Below are positions 43,094 to 52,992 of a DNA stretch of 64,000 nt, piece after piece. The notes beneath the pieces are model-generated. The model did no database searches and was not told where the DNA came from. It saw only the letters and a program-made list of their open reading frames with translations. A program made the translations under genes and the position numbers. Source of the DNA: Solibacillus cecembensis (lineage in GTDB: Bacteria > Bacillota > Bacilli > Bacillales_A > Planococcaceae); assembly GCF_001439635.1 (NCBI RefSeq), contig NZ_LMBZ01000004.1, forward strand, positions 62,001-126,000, written 5' to 3'. Numbering within the stretch: the first letter of the stretch is position 1; each line of letters starts with the position of its first letter.

Positions 43094-44458
43094 CTAGCTA
43101 TACATATACAATTGACCATGTGATTTTGCATAGTAAAGGCGTGCATCTGCATGGGTAACTAATGTTTCATAAGTCACTTCATCTTCAAGACAGTATTTCG
43201 AATCGACAAAACCGAAATGAATCGGAATTTCAACAGCTCCCAGCGTTAACTGAACAACGATCGACTGTAATTGCTGTTCAAGCTCCATAATTAAGGCAAA
43301 GAAATCTTCAATTGAAATATCTTTTACAATAAATTCACCTTCATTACGAGTGAAAATTAAAAATTCTACGCCGTATGCAGATGTCGATTTATAAATAGCA
43401 TCGAATAATTTAAACAATAATTGTTCCGCAAATTGCCCCCCGAACAGTTCCTCTATTTCATTCGTAATAAAAGACCAATGGAAACAATACACATTTTTTT
43501 CCGCTTGCAGTAATTCATTCACATACGTTTCCATCGATTTTTCCGTATGAAGATTCGGGTATTTATAAGTAAAGGTTGTCCTTACATTATCTAGTGCTAT
43601 GTCAGATGGAATACATTGAATTTGCTTGTAAATAATTGATTCCATCCCCACGTCATTCACACTTCTAAACGACTCATCATAAAATTCAACATAATTTTTT
43701 AATTGAAAACGATTAATTATTTTGAAAATGAGATGCAAACCAATCGTATTTCCCTGTTCTTTAAAAATGACATACGCCTTTGTTAGCTCAATACCACTCA
43801 AATGAAATTTTTGTTGTTTCGCTAAGATTGTTCCCTCTGAAAAAGCTAGTTGTGCATGATAAATTAACGGCATTTCCCCTAATAATTGCAGTAATTCATT
43901 TTTAATTAGTTGAAATTGTTGATAATTATTGACACCCGCATAATAATATAACAACCCCATATTAACTTTCACTTTCAGCGGCCCTGTATTACTGTTTTTC
44001 GTTTTATAATAGAGAGCTAGTTGTGCAGCTATTTTTGCCTGTTCCAATTGACCAAAAAATGATAATTGCGCCGCGATCATTGCGTAATTTGCCGCAAAAA
44101 GTTCCACATGATTTAATGAGCTTGCATATTGAATCGATTTTTTACACGCTATAATCGTCTCTGTGTTATTTACCATACTATTTAAAATACTTAACAAATA
44201 AAAATAAGTCATCTTATTTTCAGGCTCTCCATGGATGAGACAAAGCTTTTCATACTCCACCATAATTCCACTAAAACTAGAAATATCGCCTATACCATGA
44301 CTCGCGTTTGCTAACAATTCATAGCATTTTAGTGCCTCTGCATAACGCTTTTGCTCTAATGCAATATGTAATGTAATGTTCGCAAATTGAATTACCTCTT
44401 TATATTGCAGGTTTCCATTTAAACTTTTCAAATGTTCGATTTGATTGATAATAATCAT
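43094..44458 (-). CDS. Helical-repeat (TPR-like) protein with degenerate GGDEF-like C-terminal domain
   Basis: The product is 454 residues from the ATG at 44458. The first 300 or so are helical repeats resembling tetratricopeptide units (YAEALKCYELLANASHGIGD, AANYAMIAAQLSFFGQLEQA). The last 140 show the outline of a GGDEF domain: ELFGGQFAEQLLFKLFDAI where FGHxxGDxLL is expected, RNEGEFIV in place of R-GGDEF-x-x, and ADARLYYAKSHGQ matching ADRALYRAKxxGR. The active-site GG is lost, so it is unlikely to make c-di-GMP; it may bind a nucleotide or act as a scaffold. It overlaps the upstream gene by four bases. No terminator follows before the trp promoter. Confidence 0.75.
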   Translation of the reverse strand: MIIINQIEHLKSLNGNLQYKEVIQFANITLHIALEQKRYAEALKCYELLANASHGIGDISSFSGIMVEYEKLCLIHGEPENKMTYFYLLSILNSMVNNTETIIACKKSIQYASSLNHVELFAANYAMIAAQLSFFGQLEQAKIAAQLALYYKTKNSNTGPLKVKVNMGLLYYYAGVNNYQQFQLIKNELLQLLGEMPLIYHAQLAFSEGTILAKQQKFHLSGIELTKAYVIFKEQGNTIGLHLIFKIINRFQLKNYVEFYDESFRSVNDVGMESIIYKQIQCIPSDIALDNVRTTFTYKYPNLHTEKSMETYVNELLQAEKNVYCFHWSFITNEIEELFGGQFAEQLLFKLFDAIYKSTSAYGVEFLIFTRNEGEFIVKDISIEDFFALIMELEQQLQSIVVQLTLGAVEIPIHFGFVDSKYCLEDEVTYETLVTHADARLYYAKSHGQLYMYS

Positions 44459-45096
44459 GGAAACCTCCCCCCCCAATCATTAACCAATCCAAAAACAGCT
44501 TCGTAAACTCTTTCTGCCTCATCGACTTTTTCATTAACATACCAATGAAAATTCGCCTTGTTGTTGTGATAGATTTCATTAATTTCTGTTATAATCGTTC
44601 TTTGTAATCTCGCTAAATCTTTTGGATATTTTCCAGCACCTTGATATTGTTCATTATAATAGGCGCGGATACTCCTTGGTTTGTATTTTTCAAACGTTTC
44701 GAAACTGGAGGCTAATCTTTCATTAGACATAATTTTCACCTTAAAATATTCATTTACTGCTTTAAAAATATAAATCGTACAAATATAAGCTAATCTTTCA
44801 TTTTCTAACGCCGCTTTTTGGATATATCGTTTCATTGGGTAATTTTCAATCATTTTCATAAAACTATTTCTAATGCAGAAAATCATCACATTTTCTGGAT
44901 TTTCAATTCTTTTTTCTTTAGGTTTTGATAAAATACACCAAATATCATATAAAAATTGTGTTTTATGGTGGATATGCTTTTTAATAGGCAGAATTAAAGT
45001 AAAAAATTCTAATTCATCCGTTAATTCAAGGAATCGGTTAAATTGTTGCTCAGAATTTAAAAACAAACCATCTTCTTTTTTTACATCCTTGTACAT
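44455..45096 (-). CDS. Unrecognised 213-residue protein, coupled to the GGDEF-like gene
   Basis: I do not recognise a family. The protein is soluble, mostly helical and charged, with many aromatic residues (LTDELEFFTLILPIKKHIHH, IYIFKAVNEYFKVKIMSNER, NEIYHNNKANFHWYVNEKVD). Its last codons, TGG GGG GGG AGG TTT CCA TGA, contain a run of eight G that is also the Shine-Dalgarno region of the next gene; the ATGA overlap couples the two. Slippage in the run would alter only the last few residues but would uncouple the stop from the next start. The ribosome site of this gene is poor. Confidence 0.65.
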   Translation of the reverse strand: MYKDVKKEDGLFLNSEQQFNRFLELTDELEFFTLILPIKKHIHHKTQFLYDIWCILSKPKEKRIENPENVMIFCIRNSFMKMIENYPMKRYIQKAALENERLAYICTIYIFKAVNEYFKVKIMSNERLASSFETFEKYKPRSIRAYYNEQYQGAGKYPKDLARLQRTIITEINEIYHNNKANFHWYVNEKVDEAERVYEAVFGLVNDWGGRFP

Positions 45097-45213
45097 AAAA
45101 CCCCACCATTCCCAATAAAATCGTATTAATATTATTATATTCTATCATAAATTTGTTGCATAACATATATTTACAATACTACTTTTTCTATAAAAACAGA
45201 AAATTTAAAAAGT

Positions 45214-45255
45214 AAAAAACCCACCATTTCCTATTCTGAAAATGGTGAGTTTTTA
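45214..45255 (-). terminator. Terminator of the cymR-yrvO-mnmA-yrrB unit
   Basis: AAAAACcCACCATTT / AAATGGTGaGTTTTT stem with one mismatch; on the minus strand a T-run follows. It abuts the yrrB stop. Confidence 0.8.
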
Positions 45256-45921
45256 TTAATTTAATCGTTGGCTGATCATGTCATAAATATAGCGCGCTTG
45301 ATCAAATTCCGGTTGCAGTGTAAAAGCCTGCTTCAAATGATATTGTGCTTTTTCGGTATCTTGTGTCGAAACAGCATAAAGGACACCTATGTTATAATGT
45401 GCATCCGCATTATTCCAGTCTTCCTCAATGACAAAATCAAGCTCTGGCTTTGCAAAATCAAACATTTCTAACGTACATAGTAAAATACCATATGCTAAAC
45501 GAATTTGAATATCTTTCGGTGCTAGTTCAGCAGCTCGTTGCATAAATGGTAATGCTAATTTATATTGTTCTTCACGTTCAAAACATTTGGCTAACATATA
45601 GTAAGCATCTGCGCCTTCAATTCCTGCATCAATTGCTTTTTGATATAATTTTGCCGCCTCAATAAAACGCTCTGCTTCATAATAAAGATTGGCCAATCCA
45701 TAAAAAGCGGTTGCCGCTTTTTCATCAACCGTAATTGCCTTTTGGAAAAATCGCTCCGCACGTTCGACATCATTCATAGCTGCTAGTAATGTACCAAAGT
45801 TCACATATCCAACTGCTTCTTCTGGATTTTCTTCAATTGCCTGTGTAAATGCTTGCCCTGCATCTTCATAACGTTTTTCTTGGAATGCTTTAATCCCAAT
45901 TTCATTGTAATCTACTTTCAT
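45256..45921 (-). CDS. yrrB: TPR-repeat protein (YrrB-like)
   Basis: A 221-residue protein composed of about six tetratricopeptide repeats (for example EKRYEDAGQAFTQAIEENPE, VERAERFFQKAITVDEKA, FIEAAKLYQKAIDAG). It follows mnmA by about 44 bp, the same position as yrrB in B. subtilis. It presumably mediates protein-protein contacts; a link to tRNA thiolation or RNA decay has been suggested for the family but cannot be read here. Confidence 0.88.
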   Translation of the reverse strand: MKVDYNEIGIKAFQEKRYEDAGQAFTQAIEENPEEAVGYVNFGTLLAAMNDVERAERFFQKAITVDEKAATAFYGLANLYYEAERFIEAAKLYQKAIDAGIEGADAYYMLAKCFEREEQYKLALPFMQRAAELAPKDIQIRLAYGILLCTLEMFDFAKPELDFVIEEDWNNADAHYNIGVLYAVSTQDTEKAQYHLKQAFTLQPEFDQARYIYDMISQRLN

Positions 45922-45965
45922 GCTGTCACTCCAAACAATATTTTCAAGAACATCTGTCTATTTTT

Positions 45966-47087
<1,122 letters not shown>

Positions 47088-47141
47088 TTACTATTCACCT
47101 TTTCTTAGACAAATTCGCGTAAAAGGCGCGAAGTCTTTACT

Positions 47142-48287
47142 TTATTTCACAAGTCGATTCACAATTTCTGCTGTACGCTTACCTGCTTCACGAGCGAGTG
47201 CATCTGTTAAGCCTAACCCAAAACTGAAGCGAATGGAACTACGAAGTTCTGGCGCATCGTTGCCAAACATCGCCAACAATACATGTGATGGGTCAATAGT
47301 GCCTGCAGTACAAGCCGAACCACTTGATACAAGCACGCCAGCCATATCTAAATTAATTAAAAACGATTCAACATCTGTTCCTGGAAATGTCACATTGAAT
47401 ACATGCGATAATGTTTCTGTAGGGTGACCATTTACCTGAAAAGAAATTTCCGCCACTTGGAATTCTTCAATTAAAATGGCTTTAAATTGCTTGTATTGCT
47501 CGTTTCGCATTGTTGCTTTTTCACTAGCGAGCTCTGCTGCTTTCGCAAACGCCACTGCCGCTGGAACATTTTCAGTACCTGCACGACGTTTTTTCTCCTG
47601 TGAGCCACCATACATAAAGCTTGCGAACTTCACATCTTGCTTTGCATATAAAAAACCAATGCCTTTTGGTCCATTCATTTTATGGGCAGATACACTTAAT
47701 AAATCAATATGCATCGCTTGTACATCTATTGCCTCTAAACCAAATGCTTGAACAGCATCTGTATGGAATGTTGCAGGATGGTCACGTAGTAATGCCCCAA
47801 TTTCTGCAATAGGCTGAATTGTGCCGACTTCATTATTTCCAAACATGATTGTCACTAAAATCGTATCCTCGCGTAGCGCCTGCTGAACATCCTGGATACG
47901 AACGCGACCTGTTGCATCAACCGGTAAATATGTTACTTCAAACCCTTCACGTTCCAACTTTTCACATGAATGTAACACAGCATGATGTTCAATTTGCGTT
48001 GTAATAATATGTTTCCCTTCCGACTTGCGGGCATATGCAGTGCCAAAAATAGCGGTGTTATCGGCTTCCGTACCACCACTAGTGAAAATAATTTCAGTCA
48101 TTTTGGCATTAATTTTTTTCGCTAATGACGCGCGTGCATCATCTAATACTTTACGAGCATGGCGCCCGTCTGTATGAATACTTGATGCATTTCCATGTAT
48201 GTCCGCCATTGTCGATGCTAACGCTTCAATAACTTCTGGTGCAACCGGAGATGTGGCAGCATGATCAAGATAAATTGTGTTCATCAA
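47142..48287 (-). CDS. yrvO: Cysteine desulfurase (YrvO/NifS-like)
   Basis: A 381-residue class-V PLP enzyme: IYLDHAATSPVAPEV at the start, TSGGTEADNTAIFG, PLP Lys in SVSAHKMNGPKGIGFLY (about 206) and the sulfur-carrying Cys in SSGSACTAG (about 326). It provides persulfide sulfur to MnmA, as YrvO does in B. subtilis. Gene order cymR-yrvO-mnmA-yrrB is conserved. Confidence 0.93.
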   Translation of the reverse strand: MMNTIYLDHAATSPVAPEVIEALASTMADIHGNASSIHTDGRHARKVLDDARASLAKKINAKMTEIIFTSGGTEADNTAIFGTAYARKSEGKHIITTQIEHHAVLHSCEKLEREGFEVTYLPVDATGRVRIQDVQQALREDTILVTIMFGNNEVGTIQPIAEIGALLRDHPATFHTDAVQAFGLEAIDVQAMHIDLLSVSAHKMNGPKGIGFLYAKQDVKFASFMYGGSQEKKRRAGTENVPAAVAFAKAAELASEKATMRNEQYKQFKAILIEEFQVAEISFQVNGHPTETLSHVFNVTFPGTDVESFLINLDMAGVLVSSGSACTAGTIDPSHVLLAMFGNDAPELRSSIRFSFGLGLTDALAREAGKRTAEIVNRLVK

Positions 48288-48316
48288 ACGTGAAAACTCC
48301 TTTAGTAAAAATTTCT

Positions 48317-48736
48317 TTAAATGTAAAACATATAGCCATCTATTGCATCTGAATCGCTAAATTTCGCTAAATCTTCAATAGATGTCGTATCTAATACATG
48401 TTTCACAGCATCTCGAATTCGACCCCACAACTCACGCTGAGGCGCTTCTTCATTTTCTATTCCCTCTACCGGTTGAATCGGTCCTTCCAAAACGCGAATG
48501 ACATCTGCAGCAGAAATATCGGCTGGTTTATGCGCTAACATATAGCCCCCATAGGCGCCACGAACACTTTTTACAAGTCCAGCATTTCGGAGTGGCGACA
48601 CAAGTTGTTCTAAATAAGCTTCTGATAATTCTTTTTCCGCAGCAATTTGACGGAGTGGCGTTGGTCCTTCTCCGTAATGCTTTGCTAATTCAATCATTAT
48701 CGTTAAACCATAACGACCCTTTGTTGAAATTTTCAT
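48317..48736 (-). CDS. cymR: Rrf2-family cysteine-metabolism repressor CymR
   Basis: A 139-residue regulator beginning MKISTKGRYGLTIMIELAKH, with recognition helix AYLEQLVSPLRNAGLVKSVR and the conserved GGYMLAHKPADIS. It lacks the three Fe-S cysteines of IscR, fitting CymR, which works with cysteine synthase CysK to sense O-acetylserine. The ATG at 48736 follows AAGAGGTGTTATT; the open frame extends 12 codons upstream without a ribosome site. First gene of the sulfur/tRNA block and divergent from rarA. Confidence 0.92.
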   Translation of the reverse strand: MKISTKGRYGLTIMIELAKHYGEGPTPLRQIAAEKELSEAYLEQLVSPLRNAGLVKSVRGAYGGYMLAHKPADISAADVIRVLEGPIQPVEGIENEEAPQRELWGRIRDAVKHVLDTTSIEDLAKFSDSDAIDGYMFYI

Positions 48737-48773
48737 AATAACACCTCTTTTTTCTAGTCCATTGATATGCATT

Positions 48774-48808
48774 ATTATAGCACATTTCCTTTTATTCCAC
48801 TCGGAAAT
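48774..48808 (-). promoter_or_regulatory. cymR promoter with ATTCC-N4-GGAAAT dyad
   Basis: Minus strand TGCTATAAT gives an extended -10 (48774-48779). The dyad ATTCC-ACTC-GGAAAT (48794-48808) lies in the -35 region between the divergent cymR and rarA genes and could be an autoregulatory site. The promoter is fairly convincing; the operator is a guess. Confidence 0.45.
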
Positions 48809-48852
48809 ACTTTATGATGAATAGACGAAATCACAAAAAGGGGAGAAAATCA

Positions 48853-50133
48853 ATGCAAAACGAGCCACTCGCATACAAAATGAGACCGCGCAATTTACGA
48901 GAAATCGTAGGTCAGCAGCAAATTATCGGTCCTCCAACCCCGCTTTTTAAAATGATTGAAAAAGGGCACGTTCCTTCTATGTTATTGTATGGTCCTCCTG
49001 GCGTCGGAAAAACGTCGATTGCCAATGCCATTGCAGGAAGCTCCCATTTGCCCTTTTTTTCATTGAACGCAACACATGCAGGAAAAAAGGATATCGAGCA
49101 AATTGTGATGGATGCACGGATGAGTGGCAAAGTCATTTTATTTTTAGATGAAATCCATCGTTTCAATAAACTCCAGCAAGATACGCTGCTTCCCCATGTT
49201 GAAAATGGCTCAATCATATTAATTGGTGCGACTACGGAAAATCCATTTCATGATGTCAATCCAGCCATTCGTTCAAGATGTGGGGAGATTTTACAGCTTG
49301 AACGGTTAACAACAGAGGATATTCTCGACTTATTAAAATTAGCGCTTGAAGATAATACACGGGGGCTCGGGGAAATTCCCATTGACGTGACAGACGACCA
49401 GCTCGAACGAATTGCAAATGCTTCTAATGGCGATGCAAGAAAGGCATTAACTTTATTAGAATCCGTCTATTATGCCTCTGATGAAGTGGATGGTGTAACA
49501 CAATTAAATGATAATGCGATCGATGCATTAGCAAAGCGCATTGGGGTTTTCGGGGATAAAGGCGGCTCTCATTTTTATAATTTATTATCCGCGCTCCAAA
49601 AATCGGTCCGCGGCAGCGATGTCAATGCGGCGTTATATTATTTAGCTCATTTATTAGAAAGTGGCGATTTAATAGCTGTTTGCAGACGACTACTCGTCAT
49701 GGCGTATGAGGACGTTGGGCTTGCTAATCCAGCAGTCGGTACAAATGTTCAAGCGGCAACAGAAGCGGCGGTGAAACTTGGTCTTCCTGAAGCGCGCATT
49801 CCACTAGCTTCGGCGGTTGTTGAGATGTGCTTGTCCGACAAATCCAACTCTGCCTATAAAGCTTTGGATGCTGCTATTTCAGCGATCCATGAAGGCAAAA
49901 CAGGCGCAATCCCAAACCATTTGAAGGATGCACATTACGCAGGGGCAACGGAACTAGGACATGTTGGCTATCAATATCCGCATAACACCCCAATTGGTAC
50001 ATTCGGTGGCTGGGTCAATCAGCAGTATTTACCTGATGATCTTGTAGGTACAGAATTTTATAAACCGGTCATTGCAGGAGAAGAAAAGCGAATGGCTGCC
50101 ATTTATGAAAAATTGAAGGCATTTAGACAGTAG
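48853..50133 (+). CDS. rarA: Replication-associated recombination protein A (RarA/MgsA, YrvN)
   Basis: A 426-residue AAA+ ATPase: LAYKMRPRNLREIVGQQQII, Walker A LLYGPPGVGKTSIANAIA (about 42-59), Walker B VILFLDEIHRFNK, sensor GATTENPFHDVNPAIRSRCG, and the C-terminal tetramerisation region with GQPH-like YQYPHNTPIGTFGGWVNQQY. It acts at stalled replication forks. The ATG at 48853 follows GGGGAG by 7 bases; the 13 upstream codons lack a site. Strand and neighbours match yrvN beside cymR in B. subtilis, but in the opposite orientation to tcdA. Confidence 0.94.
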   Translation: MQNEPLAYKMRPRNLREIVGQQQIIGPPTPLFKMIEKGHVPSMLLYGPPGVGKTSIANAIAGSSHLPFFSLNATHAGKKDIEQIVMDARMSGKVILFLDEIHRFNKLQQDTLLPHVENGSIILIGATTENPFHDVNPAIRSRCGEILQLERLTTEDILDLLKLALEDNTRGLGEIPIDVTDDQLERIANASNGDARKALTLLESVYYASDEVDGVTQLNDNAIDALAKRIGVFGDKGGSHFYNLLSALQKSVRGSDVNAALYYLAHLLESGDLIAVCRRLLVMAYEDVGLANPAVGTNVQAATEAAVKLGLPEARIPLASAVVEMCLSDKSNSAYKALDAAISAIHEGKTGAIPNHLKDAHYAGATELGHVGYQYPHNTPIGTFGGWVNQQYLPDDLVGTEFYKPVIAGEEKRMAAIYEKLKAFRQ

Positions 50134-50153
50134 GAAGAGATTAATGGAAGTTT

Positions 50154-50189
50154 AAAACCCATTTTCTATCGAACAGAAAATGGGTTTTT
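50154..50189. terminator. Bidirectional terminator after rarA
   Basis: Perfect 14-bp stem AAAACCCATTTTCT / AGAAAATGGGTTTT with a 7-base loop and T-runs, between convergent genes. Confidence 0.88.
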
Positions 50190-50191
50190 GA

Positions 50192-50692
50192 TTATTCGTA
50201 TGTTTTTGTTAATGCATAAAATTCTGCTAAACACTCTTCAATCGAGTGATTTGTCGTAATTTCAGTTGGCACATCACTTTGAGGTGAAATGACTTCAATA
50301 CTTTTTATTAGTTCTTCAACAAACTCTTCATTAATTTCTAATGAAGCATTCGGCAAGCAGGCTGCACTTTTTTGATACAGCTTGACAATATGCATTTTCG
50401 CTTCAACATCATGTTCATCAATTACATGAGCGTGTGATAAGCCTGTAAAATAAATAAGCTTTGCGGCAATATCCATATAAAGCACCCAATAGGTAGAACC
50501 TTTCGGAATTTCCCCATTATTTCTTCGAATGGACGCATTATAATTATTCGCCATTTTTTGTAAAACTTCATCTAACATTGAATACGCTTTTGACCAATTC
50601 GGTTTTGTATCAATATGATCAAATACAATTTCATCAACTTTAAATTTTAAGCTTGGCAAATTTAGTAACTCATTTTTAACTTCAATATTCAT
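50192..50692 (-). CDS. Hypothetical protein, 166 residues
   Basis: No family recognised. It is a soluble, helix-rich, acidic protein with a central segment YWVLYMDIAAKLIYFTGLSH and His/Asp-rich HVIDEHDVEAKMHIVKLYQK. It has no signal peptide or membrane helix. A GGGGAGGAATCG ribosome site precedes the ATG. It is alone on its strand apart from another orphan gene 167 bp upstream, so the two might be co-transcribed. Confidence 0.7.
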   Translation of the reverse strand: MNIEVKNELLNLPSLKFKVDEIVFDHIDTKPNWSKAYSMLDEVLQKMANNYNASIRRNNGEIPKGSTYWVLYMDIAAKLIYFTGLSHAHVIDEHDVEAKMHIVKLYQKSAACLPNASLEINEEFVEELIKSIEVISPQSDVPTEITTNHSIEECLAEFYALTKTYE

Positions 50693-50859
50693 CCATCGAT
50701 TCCTCCCCTACTTACATCCCCATACGCCCTTTACATAACGTATCTTTACTATATCAAAAAAAAAACAGCTTTCTAAAAAAACGGGAAAATCATTGAAATA
50801 AAGTATTTTTCTTACCATTTTCCATCTTTTAATAGAATTTTACGTAATTCTATCATTCA

Positions 50860-51270
50860 TTATTCTGACAATAATCGAAATACATATTTTGGATAATAGC
50901 TCTGATCCATTAATTGCTGTTCATTCAATTGTGTAAGTTCACCAGAAGGTACAAAAATCATCTCTTTATTTTTATATGCTTTGACAGCATTTATAGAACC
51001 ATAAAAAATCCAAGTATATGAATCCACCCCTGACTGAAAATATTTTTCTTTATTTTCCCCCAATAATTGTTTTTGCAGTAAGACATTGGCCATCTTGAAA
51101 AAACCATCAGTTAATCGGTAATTTTTTGTTTGGAAATCGTATTCAGGGTCAACGATTTGTTGAGTATCAAAAACATGAATCACTTTCAAATCAGTATTTA
51201 TGGCGAGTTCCACCGTTCCTACTTGGTCCATTAAGTTCAAACCTTTATATTCCAGTTCGTTAAAATGCAT
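50860..51270 (-). CDS. Hypothetical protein, 136 residues
   Basis: No family recognised. The protein has an N-terminal beta-strand-rich half (VGTVELAINTDLKVIHVFDT) and a region DSYTWIFYGSINAVKAYKNK, and ends YYPKYVFRLLSE. It has no membrane segment. AAAAAGGAGAAT precedes the ATG. It is divergent from the chemoreceptor at 51444; a functional link is not evident. Confidence 0.7.
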   Translation of the reverse strand: MHFNELEYKGLNLMDQVGTVELAINTDLKVIHVFDTQQIVDPEYDFQTKNYRLTDGFFKMANVLLQKQLLGENKEKYFQSGVDSYTWIFYGSINAVKAYKNKEMIFVPSGELTQLNEQQLMDQSYYPKYVFRLLSE

Positions 51271-51353
51271 ATTCTTTATTCTCCTTTTTATTTAAATTGA
51301 CATTTTACCACAATAATAAATAATCAAAACATAAAATGAATGACTATTCAAAA

Positions 51354-51382
51354 TTGACGTGACAAAGTGGTGAATTTATTGT
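51354..51382 (+). promoter_or_regulatory. Candidate sigma-A promoter of the polytopic chemoreceptor
   Basis: TTGACG (51354-51359), 17-bp spacer, TATTGT (51377-51382), about 60 bp before the start. Confidence 0.5.
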
Positions 51383-51443
51383 ATATATAAATAAAATGGA
51401 AAAATTTGAAATGTAAATCATAATTTGAAAGAAGGCGTTTAAA

Positions 51444-52901
51444 ATGATAGATGAACTCACGAAAAAAGACCTTTATGAAAAAAATACAATTTTAATGATT
51501 GTTTTTGGTATTGCAACGGGCTTAGGAGGAATTGCACAACTTATTCTCGACCGTCCAATTGGAATTGCACTCTCACTATTCATACCTGGTTTTATTGCAC
51601 TTGTCTATTTCTTAATCCAACGACAGGTTCATGTATTACGACCGTATTTCCCTTATGTCGTTTTACTTGCAGGCGTAGTTTTGAATTACGGGACAATCAT
51701 CTCAAACAAAGTGACGCTTGCTACAATTGTTATAAGTATTTTTATCCTCATTTTAGGCAGTATTCACAATAAAATTACTATTTTAATATTCGGCTATATT
51801 GGTTCAACATTCAGTTTAATTATTAATTTCACAATGGATACAAGTGGTTTTGCGGTCGACCCTGCCAATGTTTTTGTAACCCAAACATTAATGGCTGTAG
51901 CTCTATTATTACAAGTTCGCCAAAATAAGAAAATGCTTGTCAATGTCGAAAAACTTATGGGAGATGCAAATGAACGTGCTGTACATGAAGTAGCATTACA
52001 TCAACGATTAGAAACTTCTGTTCAAGGAATTACTTCCAAATTAGCACTGATTACAGATAGTACAAATAATGCAAGTGCTTCCAATCAACAAATGATGGCT
52101 TCTATTAAAGAAGTGAGCGTCGGGTCTCATAAACAATCGGATTATGTTGGATCGATTGTTCAAAATACAGCGGCAACTACATCCGAAATTGAAAATATGG
52201 GTGAAGAACTCCGTGGAATTATTAATGAGGCTGAGCATACGAGTAAAAATGCAGTTGACGGTGCTAATGTGATGCAAAGTTTAAAAAAGGAAATCGATCA
52301 ATTTACTGACTTTTTCGACGAACTTAATACATCATTCCAATCCCTTTCAGAAACAATTACGGAAACAAATAATTTTGCCGCTTCCATTCAAAAGATTACT
52401 GAGCAAACAAATCTGCTCGCATTAAATGCATCCATTGAAGCAGCTAGAGCTGGCGAACACGGGAAAGGTTTTGCTGTCGTGGCTGAGGAAATTCGAAAAC
52501 TCGCGGGCATTACAGACGATACGGTCAGCAAAATCGACCAAAACTTGGCGCAAGTGAATTTATTTAATAAGGAAACGCTAAATCGTCTACAAAGTGGTAT
52601 TTCGCATATCGCGAATCAAGTGCAGATGGTGGAACATTCCAATTCAACTTTCACCGATTTGTTTAGCGCGATGAAAAATTTACAGCAAAGACTTGAGCAA
52701 TTTTCAAGCAGTGCCCAATCTATTGAGATGAATAGTAAGTCTATTGAAATGGCAACGAGTGAATTTGCTGCAATTATTGAACAAAGCTCTATTTCGATTG
52801 ATGAATTGAGTGTTGTACTTGAAAAAGTCAACCAGGAGCAACATCTAATTACGGAAAATATTGAGGATACTTATCAACAAGCCCTTAAAATTATGGCTTG
52901 A
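51444..52901 (+). CDS. Chemotaxis signalling protein with six-helix membrane sensor
   Basis: A 485-residue protein. Residues about 15-160 hold five or six closely spaced hydrophobic helices ([49 protein letters not shown] and others) with almost no extracellular loop. HAMP is absent. A cytoplasmic MCP signalling domain (about 190-485) has tip [20 protein letters not shown]. The stimulus is therefore probably sensed within or across the membrane (energy state, hydrophobic compound or membrane tension). AAAGAAGG precedes the ATG; a terminator follows, so it is monocistronic. Confidence 0.88.
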   Translation: MIDELTKKDLYEKNTILMIVFGIATGLGGIAQLILDRPIGIALSLFIPGFIALVYFLIQRQVHVLRPYFPYVVLLAGVVLNYGTIISNKVTLATIVISIFILILGSIHNKITILIFGYIGSTFSLIINFTMDTSGFAVDPANVFVTQTLMAVALLLQVRQNKKMLVNVEKLMGDANERAVHEVALHQRLETSVQGITSKLALITDSTNNASASNQQMMASIKEVSVGSHKQSDYVGSIVQNTAATTSEIENMGEELRGIINEAEHTSKNAVDGANVMQSLKKEIDQFTDFFDELNTSFQSLSETITETNNFAASIQKITEQTNLLALNASIEAARAGEHGKGFAVVAEEIRKLAGITDDTVSKIDQNLAQVNLFNKETLNRLQSGISHIANQVQMVEHSNSTFTDLFSAMKNLQQRLEQFSSSAQSIEMNSKSIEMATSEFAAIIEQSSISIDELSVVLEKVNQEQHLITENIEDTYQQALKIMA

Positions 52902-52931
52902 AAATAGTACCACTGAACTTTTTTCTAATAC

Positions 52932-52970
52932 AAAAGGCAGGAATTTGATTTAATCAACATTCCTGCCTTT
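52932..52970. terminator. Bidirectional terminator between chemoreceptor and tcdA
   Basis: AAAGGCAGGAAT / ATTCCTGCCTTT perfect 12-bp stem, 15-base loop, between convergent genes. Confidence 0.85.
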
Positions 52971-52992
52971 ACTATTTTATTTGACGATTTAG

